Shown: positions 16,615 to 24,447 of the stretch, piece after piece
Position numbering within the stretch: position 1 is the first letter of the stretch
How the letters are laid out: every line of letters begins with the position of its first letter
Source of the DNA: Cytophagaceae bacterium
GTDB lineage: Bacteria > Bacteroidota > Bacteroidia > Cytophagales > Spirosomataceae
Length of the DNA stretch: 36,112 nt
Direction: 5' to 3'
Assembly (NCBI GenBank): GCA_026785975.1
Contig: JAJAZB010000113.1
Span: forward strand, 1 to 36,112
Position numbers and translations under genes: made by a program
Notes under the pieces: generated by a model
Seen by the model: only the letters and a program-made list of their open reading frames with translations
What the model was told of the DNA's origin: nothing
Database searches by the model: none

Positions 16615-16745
16615 ATCAGCTGAACCGTAGGCAGTACGGGCGGTGCTACCGGTGGCCCCTACTGGTTGCTGTGACGAACAGAACAGATTTGACAACTTTT
16701 GGAAAGTTGTCAAATCTAAATGCTGGTGGAATGGTTGCGAAATTT
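16586..16745 (+). repeat. 25-nt direct duplication of the pepA 3' end flanking a ~110-nt insert
   Basis: The 25 nt at 16586-16610 (TGCTGGTGGAATGGTTGCGA plus AATTT) recur exactly at 16721-16745. Both are followed by a stop in the same phase (A-TAA versus G-TAG), so both would encode LVEWLRNL-stop. The intervening sequence contains the hairpin at 16685-16717. It looks like an insertion with target duplication, or a local tandem duplication. Confidence 0.9.
16685..16717. terminator. Perfect hairpin downstream of pepA (repeat-related)
   Basis: 15-bp arms 16685-16699 (AGATTTGACAACTTT) and 16703-16717 flank a TGG loop. Architecture is the same as the 13947 repeat. It may stop pepA transcripts but lacks a good T tract, so a repeat identity is at least as likely. 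Confidence 0.5.
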
Positions 16746-16823
16746 GTAGACCCTCCCAGCCGAGCAAGTTGCATTTTCCAGTGGTTTGTTTCATTTTTAG
16801 AAATTCAAACCTTCGCGTACGCC

Positions 16824-18038
16824 ATGTCCCAACCGTTCACCTTCCTCTGCATTTCCACCTTTTTTAAAGGCAACGAATTTTTACGGGCGTGCAAAGCAGC
16901 GGGCAACACCGTTTTTTTGCTCACCGACAAAAAAATTGAGCACAAACCCTGGGCGCGGGAAGCCATCGACGAGATTTTTTACGTCGAACCCGACGAGCAG
17001 GGCCACCTCAACCTCGACGAAACCGCCACTGGTCTGGCCTTTGTGATGCGCACCCGGCCCATCGACCGCATCGTGGCACTCGACGATTTTGACGTGGAAA
17101 AAGCCGCTTTTCTCCGCGAGCAGTTCAGGATTCCGGGCATGGGCCAGACCACGGCGCGGTACTTCCGCGATAAACTCGCCATGCGGATGCGCGCCATGTA
17201 CGCCGGACTCCGTCAGCCCCGGTTCAGCCCCCTGTTCAGCGATGCGCAAATCAATGCCTTCGCCGACTCCGTTGAATTTCCTTGTCTGGTTAAACCGCGC
17301 GGGGAAGCCTCCACGACGGGCATCCGCAAAGTGCAGAGCAAAGACGAACTCTGGGCGGTGCTCGACAGCCTCGGCGACCAGCGGCACCGATTTCTGGTCG
17401 AGCAGTTCCGGCCCGGCGCGGTGTACCACGTCGATGCGCTCTCGGTCGATGGTCAGCAGGTGTTTTGTCAGGCCAGCCAGTACCTCAACACGCCGATGGA
17501 AGTGGCCCACGGCGGCGGCATTTTCCGTTCCGTGACCGAACCCTACGACTCCGACGACGAGCAAGCGCTACGTGCCTTTAACCAGGAACTGCTCAATGCG
17601 TTCAACATGAGCTACTCGGCTTCCCACTCGGAATTTATCAAATGCCACGAGGACGGTGAATTTTATTTCCTGGAAACGGCCTCCCGCGTGGGTGGGGCCA
17701 ATCTGGCCGAGATGGTCGAGGCGGCCAGCGGCATCAATCTCTGGCGGGAGTGGGCCAACATCGAATCGACGATGGCGCGGGGCGAAACCTACCAGCTACC
17801 GGCCGTGCAGCCGCAGTACTCGGGCATCATCATCTCGCTCACCCGGCAGCAATGGCCCGACGGCGACGGCTTCAGCGACCCGGAAATCTGGTGGAAAATG
17901 CACGAAGAATACCACGTGGGCCTCATCGTGCAAACCACCGAGCGCGCCCGCATCCTGGAGTTGCTCGATGACTACGCCCGGCGGATTTACGCGGATTTTC
18001 ACGCGTCGGCACCCGTGGGCGCGAAGACGACGCATTGA
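16824..18038 (+). CDS. ATP-grasp domain-containing ligase
   Basis: Cytosolic 404-residue carboxylate-amine/thiol-type ligase. The N-terminal pre-ATP-grasp domain (MSQPFTFLCISTFFKGNEFLRACKAAG) is followed by the ATP-grasp fold from about residue 110: RDKLAMRMRA, FPCLVKPRGEASTTGIRKV (nucleotide-binding lysine near 158), FLVEQFRPGAVYHVDAL, and the metal-binding block FYFLETASRVGGANLAEM near 280-297. The start ATG 16824 is chosen because the conserved first strand begins there; upstream in-frame sequence runs through the pepA tail. No partner gene in the neighbourhood defines the substrate. Confidence 0.9.
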   Translation: MSQPFTFLCISTFFKGNEFLRACKAAGNTVFLLTDKKIEHKPWAREAIDEIFYVEPDEQGHLNLDETATGLAFVMRTRPIDRIVALDDFDVEKAAFLREQFRIPGMGQTTARYFRDKLAMRMRAMYAGLRQPRFSPLFSDAQINAFADSVEFPCLVKPRGEASTTGIRKVQSKDELWAVLDSLGDQRHRFLVEQFRPGAVYHVDALSVDGQQVFCQASQYLNTPMEVAHGGGIFRSVTEPYDSDDEQALRAFNQELLNAFNMSYSASHSEFIKCHEDGEFYFLETASRVGGANLAEMVEAASGINLWREWANIESTMARGETYQLPAVQPQYSGIIISLTRQQWPDGDGFSDPEIWWKMHEEYHVGLIVQTTERARILELLDDYARRIYADFHASAPVGAKTTH

Positions 18039-18131
18039 GCCGTACCCGTACCACCGACATTCCTGCCGGTGCCGTTTCGGGATGAGATTGTATTCCTCGA
18101 TAAAAACAAAGCCTGTAAACTCTCCACTCCC

Positions 18132-19148
18132 ATGCGCCGACGAACGTTTCTAAAAAGCACTCCCCTCCTGCTGTCCGTCCCAACCTGGCGCGTTTCTCCG
18201 GCGATGGCCCTGACCGGTACGCTGCAAACCGTCACCGGTTCCGTACAGGCCGATCAATTGGGCATTTGCCTGCCGCACGAGCACTTATTTTCCAGTTTTG
18301 GGTTGGACGGCGTGGGGCTGACCGCCGAGGAAACCGAGACCATTTTTCAATCGGTGAATGCGTATTTACTAAAACTGAAGGGATTCGGTTGCACGACCAT
18401 CATGGACTGCACAGCGGCGTATTTTGGTCGTAACCCCAAGTTACTGAAGCGATTGTCGGAGGCCAGCGGGATTCACATCCTTACGAATACGGGGATTTAC
18501 GGTGCGGCTAACGACCGCTACGTCCCGCCTTTTGCCTACGACGAAACCGCCGACCAACTGGCGGCCCGCTGGGTGTCCGAATTTCGCGAAGGTATTCAGA
18601 ATACGGATATCAAACCTGGCTTCCTGAAAATCGGTGTCGATCCCGCGCCGCTCTCTGAACTGGACCGCAAACTGGTGCAAGCCGCCTGCCGAACCCACCG
18701 GCAAAGCGGCCTGACCATTGCCTGCCACACCAGCGGCAACGACGGCCAGGCCGCTTTGGAAGAACTGGAGATTGTCAAAACCGAAGGCTTGAAACCCGAA
18801 GCCTGGATTTGGGTACACGCCCAAAATTGCGCCGATTCGTCCCTGCACCAACAGGTGGCGCAACAGGGTGGTTGGGTGTCGTTTGACGGCTTGCAGGCGG
18901 GCCAGGCCGACAAGCATCTGAAGTTGGTGCAGGCCATGAAAGAGGCCAGATTGTTGAACCGGGTGATGCTTTCGCACGATGGCAACTCGTTCCGCATCCG
19001 CAACACCGATACGATGCGCCCTTACGACCTGTTGTTTCAAACCTTTATTCCGATGCTCAAAAGGGCCGGATTTACAGAAACAGACATCCGGCAGATGACG
19101 GTGCTCAACCCCGCCGAAGCCTTCAGCATTCGGATCAGAACCGCTTAA
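18132..19148 (+). CDS. Phosphotriesterase-family (amidohydrolase) exported hydrolase
   Basis: Binuclear-metal hydrolase of the PTE/phosphotriesterase-like lactonase family, 338 residues. It begins MRRRTFLKSTPLLLSVP, a twin-arginine-like signal (RRxFLK), consistent with export of a folded metalloenzyme. Metal ligands are in place: H49 and H51 (LPHEHLF), the bridging lysine K166 (FLKIGVD), H199 (ACHTSGN), H229 (VHAQN) and D283 (LSHDGN). Natural substrates in this family are often lactones; the name does not prove phosphotriester hydrolysis. A broken VOC gene follows 9 nt later, so the two were probably co-transcribed. Confidence 0.9.
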   Translation: MRRRTFLKSTPLLLSVPTWRVSPAMALTGTLQTVTGSVQADQLGICLPHEHLFSSFGLDGVGLTAEETETIFQSVNAYLLKLKGFGCTTIMDCTAAYFGRNPKLLKRLSEASGIHILTNTGIYGAANDRYVPPFAYDETADQLAARWVSEFREGIQNTDIKPGFLKIGVDPAPLSELDRKLVQAACRTHRQSGLTIACHTSGNDGQAALEELEIVKTEGLKPEAWIWVHAQNCADSSLHQQVAQQGGWVSFDGLQAGQADKHLKLVQAMKEARLLNRVMLSHDGNSFRIRNTDTMRPYDLLFQTFIPMLKRAGFTETDIRQMTVLNPAEAFSIRIRTA

Positions 19149-19157
19149 ACGCCTCGC

Positions 19158-19548
19158 ATGAAAATAGAACCCGTGGCCTTCAACGTATCCGATCCGGTGG
19201 CGATGGCCGCCTGGTACGAGGCGCACCTCGGCATGAAGACCGTCAGGCGGCAGGAAGCCGCGCCCTTCACGCGTTTTCTGTTTTCTGGCCGACGAAAGCG
19301 AGAGCGTGTTGATCGAGATTTACAACAACCCGGCCGACCAGGTTCCGGCCTACGGGTCCATGAATCCGCTCCTGCTTCATCTGGCGTTTGTATCGGCACA
19401 GCCGGATGTTCAAAAAGTCGCGCTGCTCTCAGCGGGAGCCACGTTTGTGGAGGAAGTCCACTAGGCCGACGGCTCCCATCTGGTGATGCTACGCGACCCC
19501 TGGGGACTGGCGATTCAACTTTGCAAACGAGGCACGCCGATGTTGTGA
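19158..19548 (+). pseudogene. VOC/glyoxalase-family gene, frameshifted and with internal stop
   Basis: The N-terminus (MKIEPVAFNVSDPVAMAAWYEAHLGMKTV...FTRFLF) is a VOC/glyoxalase-like beginning. At the TTTT run 19281-19284 one extra base shifts the frame; the continuation LADESESVLIEIYNNPADQV, then PLLLHLAFVS, VEEVH and VMLRDPWGLAIQLCKR resumes one base later and ends at TGA 19546-19548. An additional in-frame TAG interrupts it at 19462-19464. Two independent lesions argue for a true pseudogene rather than one sequencing error. The intact product would be ~129 residues, likely a small metal-dependent lyase or dioxygenase-fold protein. Confidence 0.85.
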
Positions 19549-19567
19549 ACTGGTTTGTTTCACCCGT

Positions 19568-19663
19568 TCAGCGGCACAACTGGTTGTAGGCATCGACCAT
19601 GTCGCCAAACTGATTCCAGTCGCGGCGGGTATCGACGGGATATTCGCGAATGAAATCGGCCCA
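19568..19663 (-). pseudogene. Possible remnant of a minus-strand gene C-terminus
   Basis: Read on minus, about 31 codons give WADFIREYPVDTRRDWNQFG and DMVDAYNQLCR before a TGA. The composition looks protein-like, but upstream the frame meets stops within a few codons before the Crp/Fnr gene. I do not recognise the family. It could be the tail of a gene removed by rearrangement. Confidence 0.3.
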
Positions 19664-19715
19664 TCTCCCGCAAGCCTGCTTTTTTTAGTTTCAAATAATT
19701 TCACGACAAACCATC

Positions 19716-20291
19716 TTGGAAAAAACAGCCCTGCAAAATGCCGTTTTCCGGGTATCGCCCCTCTCCGAGGACGAGTGGAACGCCTTTGCCGCCTGCTGGC
19801 ACTCCGTCAGTTACAAGCGAAAGGCCGTCCTGACGAGCGCCGGGGAAGTGGAGCATTACGTGTATTTTGTGCTGGAAGGCGTACAACGCGCTTTTTATCT
19901 GGACGAAAAACACGAAGCCACGCTGGTGTTTTCGTACACGGGTTCGTTTTCGGGCGTGGTCGATTCGTTTCAATTACAAAAACCTTCGCGCTACTACCTC
20001 GAAACCCTCACAACCAGTCGATTCCTGCGATTGGCCTACCCTGATTTTGCCCGACTCACTAATCAGTTTCCCGCCGTTGAACGCTGGGTGCGGCTGGCCA
20101 CGGCCCAGGCATTGGCGGGGGTTCTGGAGCGGCAAATCGAACTGATGACGTGTAGTGCCGAAGAGAAATTCCGGATTCTGCTTACCCGCAGTCCGCACGT
20201 GCTGCAACTGATTCCGCACAAATACCTGGCGTCCTACCTGGGCCTGGACCCGGCTACGTTCAGCAAACTCCTGAAATCCGTCCGATTGTGA
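19716..20291 (+). CDS. Crp/Fnr-family transcriptional regulator
   Basis: Cytosolic regulator of 191 residues with an N-terminal cyclic-nucleotide-binding-like barrel (VSYKRKAVLTSAGEVEHYVYFVLEGVQRAFYL, about 30-62) and a short C-terminal helix-turn-helix (LIPHKYLASYLGLDPATFSKLLKSV, about 165-190). The fit to Bacteroidota Crp/Fnr proteins is good. The only in-frame start consistent with the N-terminus is TTG at 19716. No Fnr-type cysteine cluster is seen, so it is not obviously an iron-sulfur sensor. A DinB-superfamily gene follows, with an inverted repeat between them. Confidence 0.88.
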   Translation: MEKTALQNAVFRVSPLSEDEWNAFAACWHSVSYKRKAVLTSAGEVEHYVYFVLEGVQRAFYLDEKHEATLVFSYTGSFSGVVDSFQLQKPSRYYLETLTTSRFLRLAYPDFARLTNQFPAVERWVRLATAQALAGVLERQIELMTCSAEEKFRILLTRSPHVLQLIPHKYLASYLGLDPATFSKLLKSVRL

Positions 20292-20308
20292 ATTAGAATA
20301 AGTCATTT

Positions 20309-20336
20309 GAAAATCTTGGCCTGCGTCAAGATTTTC
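20309..20336. promoter_or_regulatory. 10-bp inverted repeat between Crp/Fnr and DinB-superfamily genes
   Basis: GAAAATCTTG (20309-20318) and CAAGATTTTC (20327-20336) are exact inverted arms with an 8-nt spacer. It lies 17 nt after the regulator's stop and 15 nt before a TAnnTTTG element. It may be an operator over the -33 region, or a weak terminator of the regulator gene. Confidence 0.45.
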
Positions 20337-20351
20337 CAGTTTACCCCAGTA

Positions 20352-20359
20352 TAGTTTTG
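20352..20359 (+). promoter_or_regulatory. Candidate -7 element of the DinB-superfamily gene
   Basis: TAGTTTTG matches TAnnTTTG exactly, 19 nt upstream of the ATG at 20379. A clear -33 TTG at the expected spacing is absent; the right arm of the inverted repeat occupies that position. Confidence 0.4.
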
Positions 20360-20378
20360 TGCCGTAAATCAAATCAAC

Positions 20379-20984
20379 ATGGTCCATTTCGATAGTCAGG
20401 CGTTGCTACGGCAACTTGAAGAAAACGTATTAATCCTGGGTAAAACGGTTGAACAAGAGTTTAGCGCCTTGTCCGATGCCTATTTATTGCAACCGCCAAC
20501 CCCGGCGCAATGGAGCATCGCACAATGCCTGGAACACTTGAACAGCTACGGGCACTACTACCTGCCGATGCTGAAAAAAGCGACTGAGCGGGGAGAAACA
20601 GCGCGAATGCCCGCCCAGAACGTATTCAAAAGTGGCTGGTTGGGCAATTATTTTGCGAAATCCATGCAGCCCAAAGCCGATGGAGCCATTGGCCTTAAAA
20701 TGCAGGCCGTCAAAAACCACCGGCCAGTTATGCATCTGGATGCCCAGGCGGTGCTGGCTGAATTTCTTAACCAGCAACGACAGTTGGTTGACTTGCTACG
20801 ACGAGCGCAACGGGTGAACATTGGTCAGTTGCGCGTACCCATTTCAATCGCCCGATGGATTACGCTCTCGGTGGGCGATACTTTCCGGTTTTTGATTGCG
20901 CACCAGCAGCGGCACGTGTTGCAGGCGCAACGAGCCAATGCCGCCCTTGCGTCTGCTTCACCCGTCGAGCGGGCAGTTGGATAG
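20379..20984 (+). CDS. DinB-superfamily (DinB_2-like) protein
   Basis: Predicted cytosolic four-helix-bundle protein of 201 residues, related to DinB/YfiT metal-dependent thiol-transferase-like enzymes; unrelated to DNA polymerase IV despite the name. Signature elements are WSIAQCLEHLNSYGHYYLPML (about 47-67) and the final histidine pair in LIAHQQRHVLQAQRA, which with H54 would make the metal triad. It is downstream of a Crp/Fnr regulator and followed by a strong terminator. The biochemical role in this branch is unknown. Confidence 0.85.
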   Translation: MVHFDSQALLRQLEENVLILGKTVEQEFSALSDAYLLQPPTPAQWSIAQCLEHLNSYGHYYLPMLKKATERGETARMPAQNVFKSGWLGNYFAKSMQPKADGAIGLKMQAVKNHRPVMHLDAQAVLAEFLNQQRQLVDLLRRAQRVNIGQLRVPISIARWITLSVGDTFRFLIAHQQRHVLQAQRANAALASASPVERAVG

Positions 20985-21019
20985 ACAAAAAAGCCGCTGA
21001 AGTCTTTTTATTCTCTACG

Positions 21020-21047
21020 AATGACCTCCGCGCGGAGGTCATTTTTT
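21020..21047 (+). terminator. Rho-independent terminator after the DinB-superfamily gene
   Basis: Perfect 24-nt palindrome at 21020-21043 (AATGACCTCCGC and its complement) runs directly into a T tract at 21042-21047, 36 nt after the stop codon. Confidence 0.9.
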
Positions 21048-21112
21048 GTGCTTAACCTAAACCCATTGGTTTGTATCTATTCAACCGCCATTTTTGCGCA
21101 AAAACTTTGATT

Positions 21113-22105
21113 ATGGAATACAGACAATTGGGAGAAACTGATTTGCACGTGTCCGTCATTACGTTTGGGGCCTGGGCGGCGGGGGGCTGGATGTGGGGCG
21201 GTACCGAACGAAAAGACGCCCTCGACGCCATCCGGGTTTCGCACGATTTGGGCGTGACCTCCATCGACACAGCGCCGGTATACGGGCAGGGGGCCAGCGA
21301 GGAAATCGTGGGCGAGGCCATCAAAGACCTACCCCGCGACAAAGTCCAGATTCTCACCAAATACGGGATGCGCTGGGATTTAACCAAAGGCACGTTGTCG
21401 ATGAATAGCAAAAACAACGCCGGGGAGGACATCGCCATTTACCGGTACGCGGGCAAAGAAAGCGTCATCAACGAATGCGAAGATAGCCTGCGCCTACTGG
21501 GTACCGACTACATCGACCTGTACCAGATTCACTGGCCCGACAAAACCACGCCCGTTGATGAGACGATGGAAGCCGTGTTGCGGTTGATGGAACAAGGGAA
21601 AATCCGGCAGGCGGGCGTCTGCAACTACAACGCCGAGCAGATGCGCGAGGCGGAGAAAACCATCAAACTGGCCTCCAATCAAGTGCCGTTCAGCATGGTG
21701 AATCGGGGCATCGAAGCGGACGTCGTGCCGTACTGCCTCGAAACCAACAAGGCAATTCTGGCCTACAGCCCGCTGGAAAGGGGTTTGCTGACGGGAAAAA
21801 TAAAGCCGGGTCACCAGTTTGCCGAAGGCGACCACCGGGGCGGTTACCGGTTTTTCAAGGATGAAAACATTGCCCGGACGGATGCGTTTCTGGAAAAAAT
21901 CAGACCCCTCGCCGAGAGCAAATACGCGACGTTGGGGCAACTCGTTCTGCGCTGGACCATTCAACAACCCGGCATTACCATCGCGCTCGTCGGTGCCCGC
22001 GACGCCGAACAAGCCGCGCAGAACGCCAAGGCCCTTGAGGTGAAGTTATCCGCCGAAGAAATGGCTTTTATCGACCAGCAGTTGGAAGCGGTGGAATTGG
22101 TGTGA
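21113..22105 (+). CDS. Aldo/keto reductase
   Basis: Cytosolic NAD(P)H-dependent oxidoreductase of the aldo/keto reductase superfamily, 330 residues. The catalytic tetrad is complete: D52 and Y57 (SIDTAPVYG), K83 (LTKYG) and H140 (YQIHWPD). The C-terminal cofactor region (ALVGARDAEQAAQNAKAL) is also present. The start ATG at 21113 (MEYRQLGETDLHVS) is the canonical family start; a TTG 14 codons upstream lies before the family's first strand. It stands alone between a terminator and a repeat-rich 144-nt gap. The substrate is not predictable. Confidence 0.93.
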   Translation: MEYRQLGETDLHVSVITFGAWAAGGWMWGGTERKDALDAIRVSHDLGVTSIDTAPVYGQGASEEIVGEAIKDLPRDKVQILTKYGMRWDLTKGTLSMNSKNNAGEDIAIYRYAGKESVINECEDSLRLLGTDYIDLYQIHWPDKTTPVDETMEAVLRLMEQGKIRQAGVCNYNAEQMREAEKTIKLASNQVPFSMVNRGIEADVVPYCLETNKAILAYSPLERGLLTGKIKPGHQFAEGDHRGGYRFFKDENIARTDAFLEKIRPLAESKYATLGQLVLRWTIQQPGITIALVGARDAEQAAQNAKALEVKLSAEEMAFIDQQLEAVELV

Positions 22106-22249
22106 GGGGTTTTTATTCCCGGTTCGTCCGCGTCGCAGACTTTCCACCTTTGAGATTGATAATTCAGGCGGAGGCCTTTTGTCATCCCTCCTACGTCGGA
22201 ATTGTAAATCCCCTTGTCCATCGCTAACGCGGATTCGCAACCGAATCAA

Positions 22250-22603
22250 TTAGTCATGGGCGATGATTTCATCGTTGGTCAACTCAATCAAATTGTAGGA
22301 ATTAAACAGACGGATAATTTCGTGAAAGTTTTTGCAAAATAAGTCTAAACGCTGACGGTTCTTCAGGTTGCCTGCCGTGATGAGAAGCAATTTCGCGGGT
22401 TGTTTCTGCAACAAATAGCTATCGTGAAAATCTGAATCTTTGGTAATAACAATTCGATTTTAGCTATCGGCTACCTGCCTGATGTAGTGATCTTCGGTTT
22501 CGTCCCGGTCGGGCAGGTCGTCGGTATGTTTGGTATCAAAGCCCCTCTCCGACAACCAGATAGCCAGCAATGGTGGTAGTTGAGCATCTACCAGGAATTT
22601 CAT
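22250..22603 (-). pseudogene. DUF5615 PIN-like toxin-type gene with in-frame nonsense codon
   Basis: Reads MKFLVDAQLPPLLAIWLSER, then DTKHTDDLPDRDE..VADS, a TAA at 22460-22462, then NRIVITKDSDFHDSYLLQ and on to HEIIRLFNSYNLIELTNDE, ending at TAA 22250-22252. Without the internal stop it would be ~117 residues, the usual DUF5615 size, with PIN-like acidic positions D6, the DLPDRDETED region and KDSDF. The TAA could come from AAA by one change. Start overlaps the DUF433 stop as ATGA. As it stands only the first 47 residues would be made. Confidence 0.88.
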
Positions 22604-22833
22604 ACCAATACTTTCTGAATACTTTTGACGCGGGCTAATTTGGCAGCATATGCCAGACAAGCCAGAATATCAGCTTCTTCCAGCGTAGGGTAATCGGCTA
22701 AAATTTCCGCGTGGGTCATCCCCGAAGCCAGCAAGTCCAGAATCAGTTCGACGGGGTAGCGTTTGTTCCGGATCGTCGGCTTGCCATGACAAACATTTGG
22801 GTTCAGGGTGATGCGCGTGAGCAGGTTATCCAT
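22600..22833 (-). CDS. DUF433 antitoxin-like protein
   Basis: 77-residue DUF433 protein (MDNLLTRITLNPNVCHGKPTIRNKRYPVELILDLLASG...YPTLEEADILACLAYAA), a small winged-helix-like domain usually found directly upstream of DUF5615 genes in presumed toxin-antitoxin pairs. The start at 22833 is preferred over 22854 because homologues begin near the ITLNPNVCHGKP motif. The 4-nt overlap with the DUF5615 frame supports translational coupling. With the toxin-like half interrupted, the antitoxin-like half remains intact. Confidence 0.88.
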   Translation of the reverse strand: MDNLLTRITLNPNVCHGKPTIRNKRYPVELILDLLASGMTHAEILADYPTLEEADILACLAYAAKLARVKSIQKVLV

Positions 22834-22929
22834 GCTTCTTTGGGTTTTAAGCAAGTTATCGTTTTAGGGTGGCTAATCAAAGCTAAAGCCATCACACGCA
22901 ACCAGGAGTTATTTATTCTCATCTTTACC

Positions 22930-22981
22930 CGCAGTCGCTTGCCTCTGGCGAGTGACTGCGCTTCGCGAGCTACTGCGGGGG
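22930..22981. repeat. 52-nt direct repeat, copy 1 (overlaps SGNH gene stop)
   Basis: 50 of 52 positions match 24394-24445. Internal arms CGCAGTC (22930-22936) and GACTGCG (22954-22960) give it hairpin potential. It supplies the TAG stop (22970-22972) of the SGNH hydrolase gene. Confidence 0.95.
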
Positions 22982-24250
22982 CAGCGGCACATCAACCTTT
23001 TCCAGCAGTCGATGACGACGGATAACTTCGTTTAGCCGTTGAGCTACTTTTCGGTGACCTTCTGGAATGATATGGTTGTCGAACGCAAAATAATCAGCGG
23101 ACCTGAGCACGTCCGACATATCGGCTAAATACACGCCCGGCATCGGGTTAGCTTTCAAGTGAGATTCGAAGTCCCGAATAATTTCCGGCCCGGTGCCGAC
23201 CGCTTCGATGTGAGTGACAAGCACGGGGCCCCGGTAATACCGCCGCAAGTGCCTCAGGATTTGAAAGAAAATGTCCGTGGGCGTCGCTTCGGCAGCTACT
23301 GACGCAGCGGATGTCGCCGCTACGTGAGCTGCCCGCCGAGCAGTCCAGGCACGCTCCCAAGGCATTACAACCGTGCGCAACGCTGAATACAGGAACTTGA
23401 AGGGAAAATACTGACCCGTTACGTCGTTGTAGCGGACGTACCGATCATACACCTCCCGCCCGGATGATAGCAAGTGAAAATTGGCCTGCTGATACATCTT
23501 GTTTTCGTAATCATCGTTGGCGCAGTACTGTACTATTAGCAGGCGGCACGAATCGAGGTCGAGGCGTTTAAGCAATTCAGTTTCGCGCGCCGTGCCAAAT
23601 GACGACATTCCCGCGTTGAGGGTTTTACAGGCCAGTAAGCGTTCGAGTTGCGAGGTAAAACAGGCCGTATCGTCCACCCCCCACCCCACCGTGAACGAAT
23701 CGCCAAGGAATACCACCGACGGGTCCCGGAGTGAAGCTTCGTCGTCGCGCAGGCCCGCGCTATTGGCGTCGATTTTCGTAGTGAACTCCCAGCCTTTATA
23801 CGTCCCCGCCCGCAGGTTGGGCCGCAAGGTATAGAACAGTTCGGGGTCGTACTGGCTGAGTGACTGGTCGTACTGAAAAATATTTCGATGCCAATCATCC
23901 GCCATGTTGCGCATAAAAGCAAAACCAGGGGCGCTATAGCGCCGCCCTTGCACGAGTCGATTTGCGTAGAGCCAGGCACCCGCTTCGACCACTATAAAGA
24001 CGCCCAATAGCCCCCAAACTCGCACTCCCAACACGCGGCTGAACCACGTTGATAGCCAGATGACGCTGAACAGCACGAGTGCTTTAAACACCCAAACCAT
24101 AGCGGAGTGATGCAAAAACCAATCGAGGTGAAACACGATTAGGGCAACGACGAGAACGAGAGCCAATAGCTCAACCAGCCGACCTTGCGAGCGAATCATA
24201 AGCAGGAAAACAAAAGATAGATGCATCTCCACGCTCCATCGATATTTCAC
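22970..24250 (-). CDS. Membrane-anchored SGNH/GDSL-type hydrolase
   Basis: Up to 426 residues. The N-terminal ~110 residues carry three hydrophobic segments (LLALVLVVALIVFHL, VFKALVLFSVIWLSTWF, GLLGVFIVVEAGAWLYA); the rest is an SGNH domain with block I VVFLGDSFTVGWGV (near 178-191), a following GMSSFGTARE, block III-like YCANDDYEN and the catalytic DNHIIPEGH near 390-398. Members act as esterases or acyltransferases on envelope polymers. ATGs at 24250, 24226 and 24199 are all possible; 24199 (MIRSQGRLVELLALV) is the best alternative. The last codons and the stop come from a dispersed repeat, so the native C-terminus may be altered. Confidence 0.85.
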   Translation of the reverse strand: MKYRWSVEMHLSFVFLLMIRSQGRLVELLALVLVVALIVFHLDWFLHHSAMVWVFKALVLFSVIWLSTWFSRVLGVRVWGLLGVFIVVEAGAWLYANRLVQGRRYSAPGFAFMRNMADDWHRNIFQYDQSLSQYDPELFYTLRPNLRAGTYKGWEFTTKIDANSAGLRDDEASLRDPSVVFLGDSFTVGWGVDDTACFTSQLERLLACKTLNAGMSSFGTARETELLKRLDLDSCRLLIVQYCANDDYENKMYQQANFHLLSSGREVYDRYVRYNDVTGQYFPFKFLYSALRTVVMPWERAWTARRAAHVAATSAASVAAEATPTDIFFQILRHLRRYYRGPVLVTHIEAVGTGPEIIRDFESHLKANPMPGVYLADMSDVLRSADYFAFDNHIIPEGHRKVAQRLNEVIRRHRLLEKVDVPLPPQ

Positions 24251-24393
24251 ACCAATGGGCTAATCATCCGCCCGGTGGCTCCAAACTCAATAGCCGTGAA
24301 TTGTACTTCTTATAGGTCGGAAAGAAAGATGGAGCGCAAAACGCCCACTAAATGCTGATTCTACTTGTCATGAAAAGCTATAAATCTGCTTTC

Positions 24394-24445
24394 CGCAGTC
24401 GCTTGCCTCTGGCGAGTGACTGTGCTTCGCGAGCTACTACGGGGG
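24394..24445. repeat. 52-nt direct repeat, copy 2 (2 nt after the DUF5677-like gene stop)
   Basis: Same orientation as copy 1, with two transitions. It ends 2 nt from the stop (24448-24450) of the AT-rich minus-strand gene. The two copies bracket the SGNH gene. Confidence 0.95.
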
Positions 24446-24447
24446 AA

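Noticed and set aside
20379-20984. SOS DNA polymerase, from the DinB family name
   Set aside because: This is the four-helix DinB/YfiT-like superfamily; the true polymerase IV is at 27633-28712.
7644-22462. Stop-codon reassignment (TAA or TAG read as sense) to explain internal stops
   Set aside because: Intact genes across the window end normally at TAA, TAG and TGA, and the damaged frames include indels that recoding would not repair.
22970-24445. Composite transposon bounded by the 52-nt direct repeats
   Set aside because: The enclosed gene is an SGNH hydrolase, there is no transposase, and the repeat looks like a dispersed palindromic element rather than an insertion-sequence end.
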